Assembly: GCF_900496995.4 (NCBI RefSeq)
Contig: NC_044019.1
Span: forward strand, 5,119,501 to 5,183,500
From: Aquila chrysaetos chrysaetos
Lineage: Eukaryota; Chordata; Aves; Accipitriformes; Accipitridae
Direction of reading: 5' to 3'
DNA length: 64,000 bases
The notes beneath the pieces were generated by a model. That model had not been told where the DNA came from, did not search any database, and saw only the letters and a program-made list of their open reading frames with translations. The position numbers were made by a program, and so were the translations under genes. Of the stretch, positions 10,419-24,120 are shown piece after piece (position 1 is the first letter of the stretch; the number at the start of each line of letters is the position of its first letter).

Positions 10419-12135
10419 CCCTTACATAACTGATATACCAGATGGGACTTACCAACCCCACGTGCTCCCCCTGAGCTGCCTTTGTATTTCTTCAGGGCCT
10501 GATTCACCCCATACTAACTCAGCCCCTCCAGGTGGGTTGGATGGATGTGCTCGGAGGATTTCTGTCTCTCTCATTGCATCTATGAGAAACCCAAGCGGTC
10601 AGTGCCGTGGAGGCACCTGGATGGAGCCCAGCTTGTGGTGAACCACCTTTGGGAGGGTTCTGTTTGCACCCAGCTCCTCTTGTTTAGAAGGATGCATGTG
10701 CAGAATGACACCTTGGGGAACTGCAGCAGAAAACATCACCCTGTTTTCTGTAGGTCTGAGGTGGTCTGGGGCTTGCAAGGAAGGGAACGAATGGACCAGA
10801 TGCTCCATGAGCATCAGCCCAACCATACTGGTACCCACCGAGCTGCGGGTCCAGGCTGCTCCCCCCGGCTTCCCCGGGGCTCATCACTTCCCCTCCCTCC
10901 ACTGACAGCTCCAGATAAATTGGCCTTGAAGAGGAAAATGGGCTGATTTGTGTGTTTTGTTTTCCCACGTCAACAGATCTGAGTGTTTTCATACCTTACG
11001 GGGCAGCTGCTGGGAAAGAACAAAGCCCGTCCGTCAGGGGAGTTAAAATTAGATGAGATTCTTCTCTGCCTCACCATTATGCGTGGCTGAATGGCGAGAG
11101 GGAGATTTTTTTTTTTTTTGCAGTGTTATTTCCCCAGCATTGTGTGCGGGGAGGCTGTCTCTGAGGGCAGGCTATTTGCATAGCAGTGGATGTGCTGTGA
11201 GATGGCCGGGGTTGGAGCCGGGTTGGGAGGTTGCATGGGAAATCTCAGCTCAGCACTTTGCAGGCACCGATCCCATTGCCAGAGATCAGCGGTGTCCCCG
11301 GGGGTGACACCACCGGTGTCCCCGAGATGTTCTCAGTGTCCCCAGGACACAAGGGTGACTGTCCCCTCGCCAGGCTCCAGCTGGTGATGGTGCCAGCCTG
11401 CCCCGAGCCCCCTGCTCCCACCCAGGGTCCTTACAAATACAGGTTGGGTGCATCAGCTGATTCATCCTGTTTCCTTGAAAAATGCCTCCAAACTTATTAT
11501 GTGATTTTAGGGGTTAATGAACCCTTCTCCTTCACCCAGGCTCGTACCTGGCCCCATAGCAGGGACGGGGACAGGGCCAGCATATGGCTCATGGGCACCG
11601 CCAGCCTCCCCGAGCCATGCTGGCAGAAAAGGACACTGCACCATACCCCATCCCCAGGGGACTCAATCCCCACAGCAGCCTTTTTTTTCCCCTGATTGTT
11701 GCTTATTTAGGTATTTTCACCCCACTACGCGCACTGCCGCCTTTGGCTGACAATGGAGCATTGATTGGGAACTGGCAGTGTCTCCCCAGAATTCGGGGAG
11801 CTGTGAGCCTGGGCTGTCCCCCCCCCCGAGCTGGCTCTCGGAGGTGGCATCACTGCTTTCCATCTGATGCGTGTTGGGAGCGTTAACAACCTGTGAGTCA
11901 TCTCGTAAATGAACCATCTTGGGGAAGGGGGGGATCCAAGGCAGGATGCTGCTCTGAGCCGGAGCTGTGATGGAAAATTAAAGCTTTGAGCTGCTGGTGG
12001 AGGGAATTGATGTGAACGTGAGCCCTGGGCTCCCCAAAGGGGCTGGGGCTGGGTTTTCCCGGGCAGGGAGCAGGTCCTTTGAGGCTGGGACATGAGGACT
12101 GCGTGTCCTGGTGCCTGTGACTGATGGTGACATGG

Positions 12136-12727
12136 TGTCGTGGTTTAACCCCAGCCAGCAACTCAGCCCCACACAGCCGCTCACTCACTCCCCCCTGGTG
12201 GGATGTGGGAGAGAATCAAAAGAGTAAAAGTGAGAAAACTCGTGGGTTGAGATAAAGACAGTTTAATAGGTAAAGCAAAAGCCGCACACACAAGCAAAGC
12301 AAACCAAGGAATTCATTCACCGCTTCCCATGGGCAGGCAGGTGCTCAGCCATCTCCAGGAAAACAGGGCTCCAGCACGTGGAACGGTGACTTGGGAAGAC
12401 AAACGCCATCACTCTGAAAATCCCCCCCTTCCTTCTTCCCCCAGCGTTATGTGCTGAGCATGACGTGCTATGGTCTGGAATATCCCTTGGGTCAGTTGGG
12501 GTCAGCTGTCCCAGCCGTGTCCCCTCCTGACTTCTTGTGCCCCCCCCAGCCTCCTCGCTGGTGGGTGCTGTGAGGGGCAGAAAAGCCCTTGGCTCTGGGT
12601 AAGCACTGCTCAGCAGTAACGAAAACATCCCTGTGTTATCAACACTGTTTCTAGCACAAATACAAAACTCAGCCCCGTACTAGCTACCGTGAAGAAAACT
12701 AACACTACCCCAGCCAAAACCAGCACA
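12136..12727 (-). mobile_element. Solo LTR of an endogenous retrovirus-like element
   Basis: A 592-bp block starting TGTCGTGG and ending CAGCACA, flanked by a perfect 5-bp target-site duplication CATGG at 12131-12135 and 12728-12732. TG...CA termini plus a short duplication are the hallmark of LTR integration. I recognise it as a copy of an LTR family very common in neoavian genomes; the exact database name would need a RepeatMasker run. Sense is probably the minus strand: there an ATTAAA-type poly(A) signal (12262-12267) lies near the 3' end, and a promoter-like segment lies upstream with a degenerate TATA (CATAACGC). No internal gag/pol sequence is adjacent, so this is a recombined solo LTR. 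Confidence 0.88.
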
Positions 12728-15700
12728 CATGGGGACCGTGTGTCCCGGTGCCTGGGGCTGGTTGTGACATGCTGGAGGGACAAGGGCCCCATGTGCACAT
12801 GCATGTGTGCAGACCCACATGTTTTATGGCCAGGTATCCTAAGAGAATAATGTCCATTTGGCCTTCTCCCACAGGTCTGACAGGGAATTTGCTGGTACCT
12901 GTTGCTGTACCAGCAGGACAGGGGTTAGACCTGGCCAGACCTGGGTTAGACCCCCTGGGCCACCTTCGACCACCCTGGTCTTGGAGAAGGCAGTTTTCTT
13001 TCTCAGCATATAAAGTATTTACTTTTTCTGCAGCTTCTTAGCTTCCTGCCACAGTGCTTGGGGCAGGGGGGATGCTCCCGCCACGACCCACAGTTCGCAC
13101 AGCCGAGCCACCACCAGCGCATCCATCGCGGAGCTGGTGCTGGGATGGGACGGACGCGTGGGCGTTCAGCCCATTGATTCACCTCCTCTGAGGGCTCCAG
13201 AGCTGCCGGGGAGGAAGCGGGTGTTGTCTTTGATGTTGGGAATCCAGGTCAGCACTAACCCAGCTGCAATCCTGCTGCTCTCTGAGCCCAGTGCTGTGCT
13301 GAGTACTCTCGCCCAGCACCGCTTTGGTGCCTCTTGCTTCGGGCACAGAGCTCGGTTCTCCCCTCTACTTGTTCATGCTCCTCCAAATGGCTGTGGGATG
13401 AGTTGGTTTGGGATTGGGAGAGGAGAGGAAACCTCCTCTCGGTGGAAACCCGGTGGAAAAATACAGGAGGGTTTGGCTAAGGTTTGTGTTTGGGCTGAAG
13501 GATGGAGATTTGGGTGGCTCGGACCTGGAGGCATCAGCATCAGGAGCTGCGGAAGGGGCATCCGGCTCCGACTGGCACTTTGTTCTTGTGCCAGGTCAGA
13601 GCACTGAGATGTGGAGGTTGCGGAAGCAATGGCATACGGTTGAGCACTGGTGGTTTACAGGGTATTTTATACATGTGATTAAGGGTCTTTTCCTTAGGGA
13701 AGGGAGCCTGCTTGCCATACCCAGCAAGTGCCCAGTCCTGGCAGTGCAGCTGCCTGGTTGTGCGGCAATGTGGGGGCCAGCACGTCCCCACCACAGTGTA
13801 GGCTTGCAGGCAGCAAGTCCCGGAGTGATGCTGAGGTTTGTGGCAGGATCCTGAGAGGTTTTGAAAGATGCTCAGCAGGTCCTGCAGGCAGGACTTGCTG
13901 CAGGGAATCAGGCTGAAGCATCCCTCACCTGCATGGCTTCGGTCGGGAGTGGTGACGGGCGGTTCAACGCCAGGGCAGGGCTCGCTCCAAAAAGCTCAGC
14001 AAAGCTCAGGATTTTTCCCTGACACTTTGATCGAGCTCTGAAGGCCTCGGGAGTTGGGATCAGCCAGAGCCAGGCTGGACACAGGCTTGGCCAGAGCCCA
14101 AGCAAAGCCCTTTGGTCATCAGCCAGCCACCGACTTTCCACCCAGCTCATCCCTTGCTTGTCCAAGCCGGGTCTCCGGCAGAAGAGCCAACAACATCACT
14201 TGTTGGTTGGGCGTTTTCTTTTGAAATATCCCCCCTACATCAGGAGGCATTTCAGCCCCAGGGTGCCTGGAGCAACGCAGGTGCAAGGACCACTCTGTAC
14301 CCACGCACGTCTCCCTGATGGCTGCTGAGGGCCGAAAGCATTTGGCTATAGGTACGAACCCTGCCTGTGTCTTCAAATAAATTGCTGCAGGCTGGGGCTC
14401 TGGAGGTGCCCAGCCTCTTCCTTGAGAGCTGCAACTACCAGTGGAAGGTATGGGAAGCTGCGTGTATACGGTGCTGGTCCCTCCAGCCCCGCTGGCTGTT
14501 GAACACAGCCGTAAGGTGAGGGTTTGCCCTGTTTCTCACGGCGGCACTTGTGCCTCCTCCTTTCCAGGGTGCTGTGAATCGGTGCAAGCACCTGGCGAGG
14601 TGCAGCAGGCAAGAACCTGCCCTCAAAGCTTTGAATAAGGTATTGAACCTTCCCAGCCTCACCGGAGAGCTGCAGAAGGTGAATGTCAATGTTCACGGCG
14701 ATGCCATCCCCGCCACGGCTACCTCGGCGGGTTCATCCTCCGGCCTTTTGCCAGCACGAGGGATTTTGCTTTGCTTCAGTTCCCAGCCTGATAAAATCAG
14801 ATGCCTGCTGCCATCTGTCCTGGCTTGTCCCGGTGGCCTCGGGAGAGCACCTGGGGAGGGCAGCACCTCCTCCATCCAAAGGGACACAGATGGTGGCTGC
14901 CCAATGCTGTATTTTTCCAAGAAGGCCACCTGCTTGCCTCACCGCTGCCGGGAGCAATGCCGAGCCGTGGGGTAGAGTCGCTGCTGGCGTTCCCGGTCCA
15001 TCGGCCAGTACCGGGAGCCTCCGGAGACCGGGGAGATGGCACGGCTCTTCTGTGGTCATGGTGTTATCCAGGGAAAAGTGAGCGGCGTCGGGGAAAGGAG
15101 TGGGAATGCCAGCAAGGGCTGGGCTGGGGGGGGTCCTTGGGGGTTGCTGGCAGCCACGTTTCAGTCTTTACTAGCAGAGAGGAGATATCCAGACACATCT
15201 AAGCTGGGGTGGCTTAAACTACGAGTTGAATCCCGTCAGTGATGGGTCTTGGAGGAGATCCCTGGCAGTGTGAGAGCCCAACATGTGAGCACCACCGAGG
15301 CTCCGGCGGGATGCTGGGCACCCCTGAATGGGTGTTTTGGCCGTCCCAAGGGTGGGCTGCCAGCACCGCTGGGCTGGTCCAGGGCTGGGAAAAGGCAGGG
15401 AATAGACAGGGGCCAGAGGAAGAGGAGCAGTGCCAGCGAAGGCTGCTGTGTCGCCTGTTGGGGCTTCTCCCAGCTTCAAAGGCAGCTCCCCCTCCTCCAG
15501 CCCGCAAAACCTGTGGCAGCTGATCATAGAAGGTGATTTGTCTCCCCTTTTTCTTTCTTCTCCTGAAAGGCACAAAAATCCCCCCCCTCACCCCACCTTC
15601 CACATCTCACAGATGTGCAAGATCTTCCTCCCTCTCGCTCCCACTCTTCCTCCCCAAAGCCACCACAGTCCAGCACAAAGCCGGCAACAGACTCAGCTCT

Positions 15701-18700
15701 GGGCCACCCTCCTCGGCCCTCCGACCACAACCCCGTCCCCTTCCTGCACACCGCAGCCTTGGGAAGACATCTGCAGGGAAGATTTCTTCTCTGATTATCG
15801 GGTTGATGTTGGTTTTTTTCTGGAGAAGCATTTTAGGGCTGCAAACCTGCAGGTCTCAGCTGGCCTGTCCCCGGGGAGCGGTTGGCCAGCCCAGCCTGTG
15901 GTTAAATAAAGAATAGTAATAAGGAAAAATTGAAAGCAGTGGTTTAATGATTGGAACAGCTCTTCTTCCATATCTAACTGTCTGCTTATCTAAATATAGA
16001 CATATATTTTCTAAACACAAAATGCCAGCATCGCCGCTCAGAGCCAGGTGAAGCGGCTGAGCGCCAAACACAAGTACTTAAAAGCAATATTAAATGACCG
16101 ATGCCTAACAAAACCCTTGGGCTGAAGGAAAAGCTCTGCTGATAGGAGATGTTTATTTATGGGGGAGAGGAAAGCAGGCTGGAAACAGACTTTTTTCCCC
16201 CTCCCAAGGTTTTGGCTGCAGCAGTTTTGGGGGTGGGGAGGGGGAGGAGGTTGTGTTTGATGTGTAAATCCCTTCTCGCTCCTTGGCTCTGAGGAGGCAA
16301 AGCCACGTCGGGAAGCAGCCCTGGTGCATGGAGGTGTTAGCTTAGCTAAAATGCTGTTGATTTAAGGGATTTTTTTTGTTGTTGTTTGGGTTTTTAACTC
16401 TCCTTTCCTATGCAAACATGGCTGTGCATCTCCCATGGCATGGCAGGGTGCAAAGCTTGGTCAGGGGTGGCTGTGGTGCCCAGGAGCTGGGGACCCTCCT
16501 GTCCCCATCGAGGCAGCAACATGCACGTGTCCATATGGATGCGGCTGAGCAACTGGGAGCAATGCTGCTGCGGGTGGAGGGAGGCAGCGTCTGCCCGTAA
16601 CCACCTTCAAGGTGTTGCTCTAATCTAATTCCCAAACCCAGGATGGAATTTTTTCCCACCAGCTTGAAGGAGAGACCCATTCTCCTCCCACCCGCAAAGA
16701 GATACCACCTACCAGGGGGAAAAAAACACTAATAATTGTGCTCTGTTAATGACTTGAAATGTTCCCAGGCTAAGTGCTCCCATTTCTCTCCTAAACGAGC
16801 CTCTCTCCTTGTCCACCCAACAGCAAACACTAAACCCCCTCCACCCCATGGCCTTGGGACTGGAGCTGTGGGTGGATGGCAAGGGCCTTTCTTTTTTTTT
16901 TTTCCTTGCTGTAGCCAAGATATCTTATGAGCGAAGCAATTTTTCCTCTCGCCTTGTGCTTCTACCTTCCTCCGTATCCACTCGCAGACGGGATTCTCGG
17001 AGGGCCTGGATGACTCACCGCAGCAGCAATGTAAGGGCATTAGCACATGATTCCTCCCGGGGCTCAGCATCTCCCATCACCAGGAGTTTTTATATTCGGA
17101 GCAGCTCTCCTGCCCCAAGGAAATATCATGTTTACCTGCAAAATGGCTGGGCAGAGGGCAAACGTCCCCTTGATGGAGGGAACTGCTCGTGATGGAGATG
17201 GGTGCTGGACCGAGGCGGGTGATGCAGGGACCGAAGGGTTGCATGTACACACGCAGAGTGCCACAGCCTCGCCAATGTCCGTGTTTGCGGTGTGACACAC
17301 ATGTCCCCGACACAAAGTCATTGCCTCCACCCTGAGTTATTGCTGCAGAGCTGAAGTGGGTCCCTTCCCAGCGCAGCCGACGGCAGCTCCGTCACCCCTT
17401 TAGCCACAATCCCAGCACAGTGGCCGTTGCAGTTAACTCACTAATTGCACGCTGTGCTTGGCCAGGCTGCTTTGCAGAGTGTAATTAATTAGCATTTGCT
17501 TCCCTGACGGTTGCTGACCCTGCCAGACTTGGGAGTAAATTGGCTGCTGTGGGTAATGGGTTTGCTAAGAGCGGCTGGCAGTGGTGGCACGGCTCCTGGG
17601 TAATCACTTCGTTACAGGACGAGCTATTTATATTTTCACTTTGGAAAGACAAGGCAGCTCGTTGGAAGAATGTGGCCTTTGGTGCCAGCTGCTCTCAGCT
17701 TTCGGGCTCGTGGGGACCTTGGAGAAAGGAGGCACAGACATGGCTGGGGTGAATCAGAGCTTGGGCACAACCCCAGCCTGCCATCCTGGGGCATTTTTTG
17801 CTCAAGGAAATCATTGGCCAGGAGCTGCATGTGGCTGGGACACGCTGGAATGGTGCAAAGTGAGTGGAAAGATACTTTGGGGACGTTGCAGACAAGCAAA
17901 TCAGGGTTAGAAAATGCGCAAAGATAATTTCTCTTCTGCAGCGCAAACCCTGCCCAGTCCATGCGGTGGGATGCAGAGAACCAGGGGATGGGGATGAGCC
18001 TTGAACACCCAGGTGAGCTCCCCAGCTCCCTCCTCTTTCCCACCGCCCTCCCACACTGGGTGCTCTGCCTGCACCCAAACCTGGCCTAAACCATGCTAAT
18101 CCAGAGAGCAAACCGCCCCTGCTCACCAGCCCTTTCCTCAAGCCGCATGGCACTTCATTATATCACTCAAGATTAATCTGCTGCTCCTAATTGCCGAGTG
18201 CCTGAGAGCTCCTGGCAGGGAGAAAAATAAGTGTCAGACGAAAAAGCCAATGTGGTGGGTTTTTTTTCTCTGTAATATTTAGGTCGACTTACTGATGTGG
18301 GAAGTGCGGGGATGGGAATTCATGTGGTCTGGGGGAGCAGGGGTTGGTTCAATAGCATTTCTTGGGGTGTTTTCCCTGGCATCTCCTCTGTCCTGGCCCC
18401 GAGAGGGAAGAGCATGCATGGTTCCAGCTGAATGTCAGGAAAGACTGGTTTTTGTGGGTTTTTTTTTTTTGCTTTTAATGGGGGATCTTTGCTCAGTTCT
18501 TCCTCCTCTGCCTGTTCAGCTAAGGCAGGGGAAAAAAGTCTCTGCCAAGTGCTGTGATTTTAGGAAGGCTGAGATCAAAGTGCTCTGCAGACTCAGCAAA
18601 CCTCTTCAGCCAGGAAACAAAAGGGCATGGGTTTTTCTTTAGGAAAAGTATATTCTGTAATTTTCCATGCAGCATGTTTCATTTTAGAAGCAAAGGTTTG

Positions 18701-21700
18701 GGTCCAATTTGGGCTTATTTGATGCATCTAATCATCAAAAAGCCGGGGGGGAGGTTGGGGGATGATTTAGGGCACTGCAGAACTATTTCCCATCAATGGA
18801 TTGCAAACATCGCAGGTGACAAACTGATTTTTTTTCCCCTTGTTTTGCAGGGAAAAAAACCCCATATACCCAGACAGGCCAAATCCATGGCTTTGCTCCG
18901 AGTATTTTGGCTTGGCCGGGTAAGAGCCGGGCTGGTAAGAGCTGGGCCGGGTGGTGGGGCTGGCTTGGGCAATCACCGTATTGTTTTCGGAGCTGCTCCG
19001 AAGCAGCTGATTCACTCCCATCACCACAGAACAATGAAGGAGAAAGGAAATTGCTCAGTTTGCATCCCAGCCTGGAGCTGGAGCCAGCACTGAGAGGCTC
19101 AGCAATTTTTTTTTTTTTCCCCTATTTTAATGATGTTTGTAAGTTATTCAGTGCCTGGGGTGTCCTGCTCTGATTGCCCCATACACCTCTGCCCAGCTCC
19201 TCCAGGTATTTAGGGACCCACCACACCTCCGCATCCTTTGACAGACGGTACCCACGGGATCCAGTCCCAAATCCCCACGCATCCCACCCTCCCATGCCCC
19301 TTGTACTCAGGAAAACCAGAGCTTTGGTGTTTAATTAAAACAAAGAGCCAGAAAAAAACCCACCAGCAGAGCAGCTGAGCGCTTGAAAGGCTCGAAGAAG
19401 ATGCAGCAGATGTGGTACCCCTAAAAAATTTAGGGCCTCTATAGCTCTTGCTTTCATCTAGCATCAAGTCCCAGGCTGGAGCCAGGTCTGCTCGGCTTTG
19501 GGGGTACTGAGCAGCCCCTTTGGGATTTTGGGAATAGCTGCTAGCGTCCCTGAGCTCAGCAATGCTCTGATGCATCCCTGTATTGGGGAGCACGGCAGGT
19601 GCCTTTCCCTGCTCACCAGGGCATGGGGAGTTTTCTGGGCTCCCCCACCCTGCTCAGCACCCTCAGCATCATTCCTGCCCTCCCAAAACAACCCCAGCAC
19701 TGAGTTTTCCTGCTTTTTAAAGCAAATCAACTCAATTCCTGAGGAGGGCTGGCCCCTTCCCCTGTCCCCCCCACCGGTCCCCTCAATGCCAAGCATCACC
19801 TTGGGGATGTCACCCATCGGAGCAGCTCCGATGCGAAGGCGGGAGCGATGTGGCTCTGCGCCAGCGGAGCTGTGGCGTTTTTCCCAGGAGAGCCAAATCC
19901 TGTCTACTAACAACGGCAAAGCGGGTCATGCTGAGATCCTGTGCCTGTCGGGCAGATAAATATTGCATGTGGTTTTTGAGGTCTGGGGAGGCAACGAGTG
20001 CCTGTGCCTGGTGGATAATTACCTATTGATTGCTGAGCTTGCAAAGTAAGAACCTCTGCACAGGGACAGGCAGGGGGGAATCTGCCCAGCTCTCCCAAAG
20101 AGCTGGGACATCATTAGCACAAGGCGAGGAGCTGGAGGTGTGGAAATAACATCTGTGAGTCCTCCTGGCTACAGGAGTGGGGATATTCCCTTGGGAGGGG
20201 AAAAGACGTCCCTGCAAACAGGGGCTTGGGCAGCCGGGGTGGGGCATTTGGGGTCTGTTCTTCACCTTGTGCATCCCCTACCTTTTAGAGCAGAGGCTGC
20301 TGATGCTGTCTCAGGTTTTCCCTCTGCCCTTGCAGCACCCTTTGGCATGTTGTTCTGGTTTTTGAAGGCAAATCTTTTCTTTGGGCACTTCTTCAGCTTG
20401 TCCCCCTGAGCCTGGAGCAAGTGGAGGGTCACTTTAATCCATTTGATGCACATTTCCTTCCCCCACCGCAAATTCAAGGAACCCTGAAGTGAAGGAGGAC
20501 GAAGCAGGATTATATCACAAGGCTAAAAGTTGGGTGCATGGATGGCTCCCATGATGTTGGGGTAAGGAGTAAGGTTGTCACTTGGACAAGCTGCTCTGCA
20601 CCGGTGCCCAGAGAGGGCAATCCCCATGGCTCTGCAGCGGGAACATCAGGCAGAGCCTCCTGACCTTTAACAAGAGGGAAAACAAAACAGCTGACGAAGT
20701 TACAGATAAATATCACTGGGGTTTCCAGCTGCTGCAAGGCACACGAGCCGGCAGGGTGGCTCCGGGGATGTCAGGACCTGATGGCTAATTGTGGGGCAGC
20801 CGTAACGAGGGTCAGACTCGCGTCAAACGCAGCTCTTTGGGCGCATCCTTGAGTCGAGGGGTCTGCCATGTCCCACGTCCCGGGCTCGCCTGCAAGCCCT
20901 GATGGTGCCGGGTGAGCCCAGCGCCGCGTGCTCTGCACCGCACTGGATGCCCCAGCCTAGGGTTTGGTGAGAGGTCGGTGTGAGCCCCGCCGTCCCCCGC
21001 TGCCCCCCGATTCCTCACCCCGGACTGAAAACCGGGCTTTGCTGGCGATGGACATGCGCTCAGCCATCCTGATGTGCGATGCCACGGCCCAAGGCATACA
21101 CAGGATTGGGTTTAATTGGCAGATCCAGCTCCCATGGGCCAGAAGTAGCCCCCAAAACACGCCAGCCTCCTGGGGAGGCATGCAGCCCATGGCATCACCC
21201 CAGAGAGGGTCCAGAGGGGCCTGACCCTTTCCTCTGTGCTAAGGGTGGGTCCTGCTGCCCAGGGCGGGGGGAGCACGGGGACCCACACTGAGGGGTAAAG
21301 GCCAGCTCCAGAACTGCATTAATATGGTTTGATTCCAACACGATTCCCCACCAGCCACGCCATCCTCTTTCCAAGAAGCCCAGGTACTTGGCGAGCCCTG
21401 GCCGAGGGTCCCCCCAAGACCAGCCCTCCCGGGGTGGGGGGGTCAGGACCCACCACCTCCCGCTCCACCCCTGTGGACAGGGACCCGCCATCCTGCCTTG
21501 GGGGGGGCCAGCAACCGGGGCCAGGGGGGGTTAGCGAAGCATTGAGCGAGAGGATGGGGAAATGAGGTTGCCAAGGAAACCGCTGAACAGCAAAGCGCTG
21601 ATTTTTTTTGTCAGGGCTGGAAAAAATGCGGGGGAGAAGGGCAGTGGCGAAGACCCACGATGCAGGCGAGCTGGGGGTTTGAAGTCTGGGCAAGCCGGGA

Positions 21701-23284
21701 TTGCAAAGCAAAACGTGGATGCTCAGGTGTCTGTGTGCTGGATTCTGCATCTGTGGGACAGAGTGTCCCTTGGGGGCGGCTCAGGGCAGGCATGGAGAAG
21801 GGATGCAGTCTGGTGGCACCAGCGGTGGCTGTCCCCTGTCACTGCGGTGGCACAGGGACTTGGCTGGGGGGGGGGGGGGCGTACGCTGTGGGGTTGTTTG
21901 AAGCGTTGTAGGTTGTACATTACAAATAACACCTCCATCACATCGAGGATTCAGCGGCTCATGCAGGGCAAGGCAGGGACAGGCAGGAAGAGGCAGGAGC
22001 CTCTGCTGAAGCTTCAGAGCATCCCAAACCTGGAGCTGGGAGGGGTGCAAAGCCACCGTGGGAGCCCTCCGGGCTCTCCGCACACCTAGCAGGGACCGTA
22101 CAGGCCTCGCCATCATTGCAAGGTCATGAACAGCCCCAGGTGGAACCGGGCCACCCGCTCCCAAGAGCTCAGTTCAACCCAGGGCTGCAAAGGAGCTCCA
22201 GAGGGCTCTCGGCTGAGCCTCCCTGCCTGCAGAGGCTGTGCAGGCAGCAGAAGGGCAGGGGAAGGAACCAGCATTAGCATTTGCTGTTTGAAGCCATGGC
22301 TACACCTCTTGAGGACTGATGAAAAATCAGAATTGAAGTGCCCACTTCCCCCAAAGTTCAAGAGTGAGCTCCTGGGCTGAGTGCTGGCAAGACAGGCAGC
22401 TGCCGGGTTTCTTGCCTGCACTCATTCCTTGCCAGGCTGGGGGATGCGGAGGGGAGGAGGGGATCGTCACCTGCGGAGGAGAGAGGGGAAAGCCCTGGGG
22501 ACATGGCACCTATGGGGCTGACAGCTGGGGAGGGGACAGCAGGATCTCGCAGGGGGCTCAGCCAGACCCCAAATGCTGTCAGTCCTCCCAGTTTGGGGAC
22601 TGGAAATTTGGGAACTGGGGTTTTGTCACACACACAGAGGGATGTTTGTGCCCTCCCCGTGGAGCTCAGCCCGGGGCACTGTCCCCAAGAGCCACCCAGA
22701 GCCCATTTAAACCCCTGGAAACAGCTGGATGCCAGAGAGCCCCTCGCTGTCCCCTGCCCCAGTGACACGCACCAGCTGTGTCGCAGGGGGCCGGATCCTG
22801 CATCCCCCAGAGCCAGAGCATCCTTCAGGGCCAGGAGCTCCTTTGGCCCCAGGCGGGTGGGAAAGCCCTCCCGGGGTGTTGGGGGCCCTTGCATGGATGG
22901 CAGGGGAGCCTTCAGCAGTGCCCAGCTCTCTGGTTTGCCTTCCCTGCTCCCTTTCCTCCGCTGGGATTTCTCAGGGGACCTGGTGAGAGGTAGGGTGGAG
23001 GGGTGACGTTTCCCCTGGGGACATGTCCCCTGCAGGACAGATGGACACATGGGGATGCCACGAGCTCCATCACAAAGTGTTTGGGGCCAGGCTCCCTCCA
23101 GTATTGCTCAGACACCTTTACTGGACTGCACTGCAAAAAATATAGGTCCTAATCTCCCCGTTTCAGCCTTGTCCCACCCAAATGTGCCCTGTTGCACCCT
23201 GGGGACAGCACGTGAGCCCCGCTCCTGCAAGCTGCTGGCGCGGTGCTGCCCGTCCTGCGCTCCCCTTGCCGCACAAGGTCACGC

Positions 23285-23410
23285 TGATGTTTTATTCATC
23301 CCCCACAATCCACTATATTCCTTAATTGCAGCCACACGCACTTTGCAAGTGTAAATAATTGCCTTGGAGGCTTATTAATCACTTTGGCGTGCTAACGAGC
23401 ACCACAGCCC
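23285..23410. promoter_or_regulatory. AT-rich island with homeodomain-like motifs (possible regulatory element)
   Basis: Within about 125 bases there are CTTAATTGC, AAATAATTGCC, TTATTAATCA and TGCTAACGAG motifs, a cluster of TAAT cores rare in the surrounding GC-rich sequence. It lies about 700-800 bases beyond the TCEA3 poly(A) signal. Conservation cannot be judged from one sequence. Confidence 0.25.
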
Positions 23411-24114
23411 AAAGCACGCTCTCAGGGGTGTCTGACCCTTCCCTGGGCTGCCAGGAGCCCCAGAGACTGAGGGGTTAGCACCCAAATCTGGGTGCAAACT
23501 GCCTTGAGCGCTGCCTGGGGAAAAAATTCACACCTCAGCCCAAGAATAAAAAAATTAACGATCCATTAATCCAACAGCTCCACCGTCCTCCTCCGCTCCT
23601 GCCCATCGGCTCGCGCAGGCGCAGGAGCAGGAGCCTCATTCCCTGTCACCTGCCGTCACCGTGACCTTACTTGTGTCCCCGTCACATCTCGGTGCCTCTG
23701 AACGGAGCCGCTGGGAGAGGCTGGTGGCAGTGAGGGACGGGCTCGGTGCCACGAGGCTCCATCCTGCACCTCCTGTAGCCAAAGGTGCATCTCTCGGCCG
23801 GTCCCCGATGCCCTTTCCCTGGAAAACCCTCCCGGCTGTCGGTGGAGGTGCTGTCTTGCCATGGGACAGCCTTCAGCATCCAGACCCAGCCAGGGAGCTG
23901 CTCCGGCCTTAATTAAAGGTCTTTAATCACCAGGCAGGTGATGGATGAGCATCAAGCTACCGTTACATCTCAAGATGGTGGATTCAAGACATGCTGGAGC
24001 TGAGTGGGGGCTCTTGGAGAACCACGAGGCTCGAGCTGGTGGGGAGTGTGAACCGAGACACAGGTCCCAACCCCGCTTCAGAAAGCAGTCTGTGCCGCAG
24101 AGACAGTTCACACC

Positions 24115-24120
24115 TTTATT
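24115..24120 (-). terminator. TCEA3: TCEA3 poly(A) signal AATAAA
   Basis: The minus strand reads AATAAAGGTGTG here. It is the first canonical signal downstream of the TCEA3 stop codon (24773-24771) and gives a 3' UTR of about 670 bases, with cleavage expected near 24095-24100. Confidence 0.7.

Larger units (their letters stand above)
5400..24094. other. Intergenic region between OPRD1 and TCEA3
   Basis: About 18.7 kb without a recognisable exon on either strand. The open frames present (up to about 200 codons) are low-complexity or lack family resemblance and have no supporting splice structure. Content that can be supported: C-rich and G-rich tracts (5455-6516), an AT microsatellite (8736-8802), a CCAT-rich run (10381-10418), one solo LTR (12136-12727), and AT-rich islands near 8340-8470, 17400-17540, 18150-18300 and 23285-23410 whose base composition contrasts with their surroundings and which could be regulatory. 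A non-coding RNA gene here cannot be excluded by eye. Confidence 0.6.
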
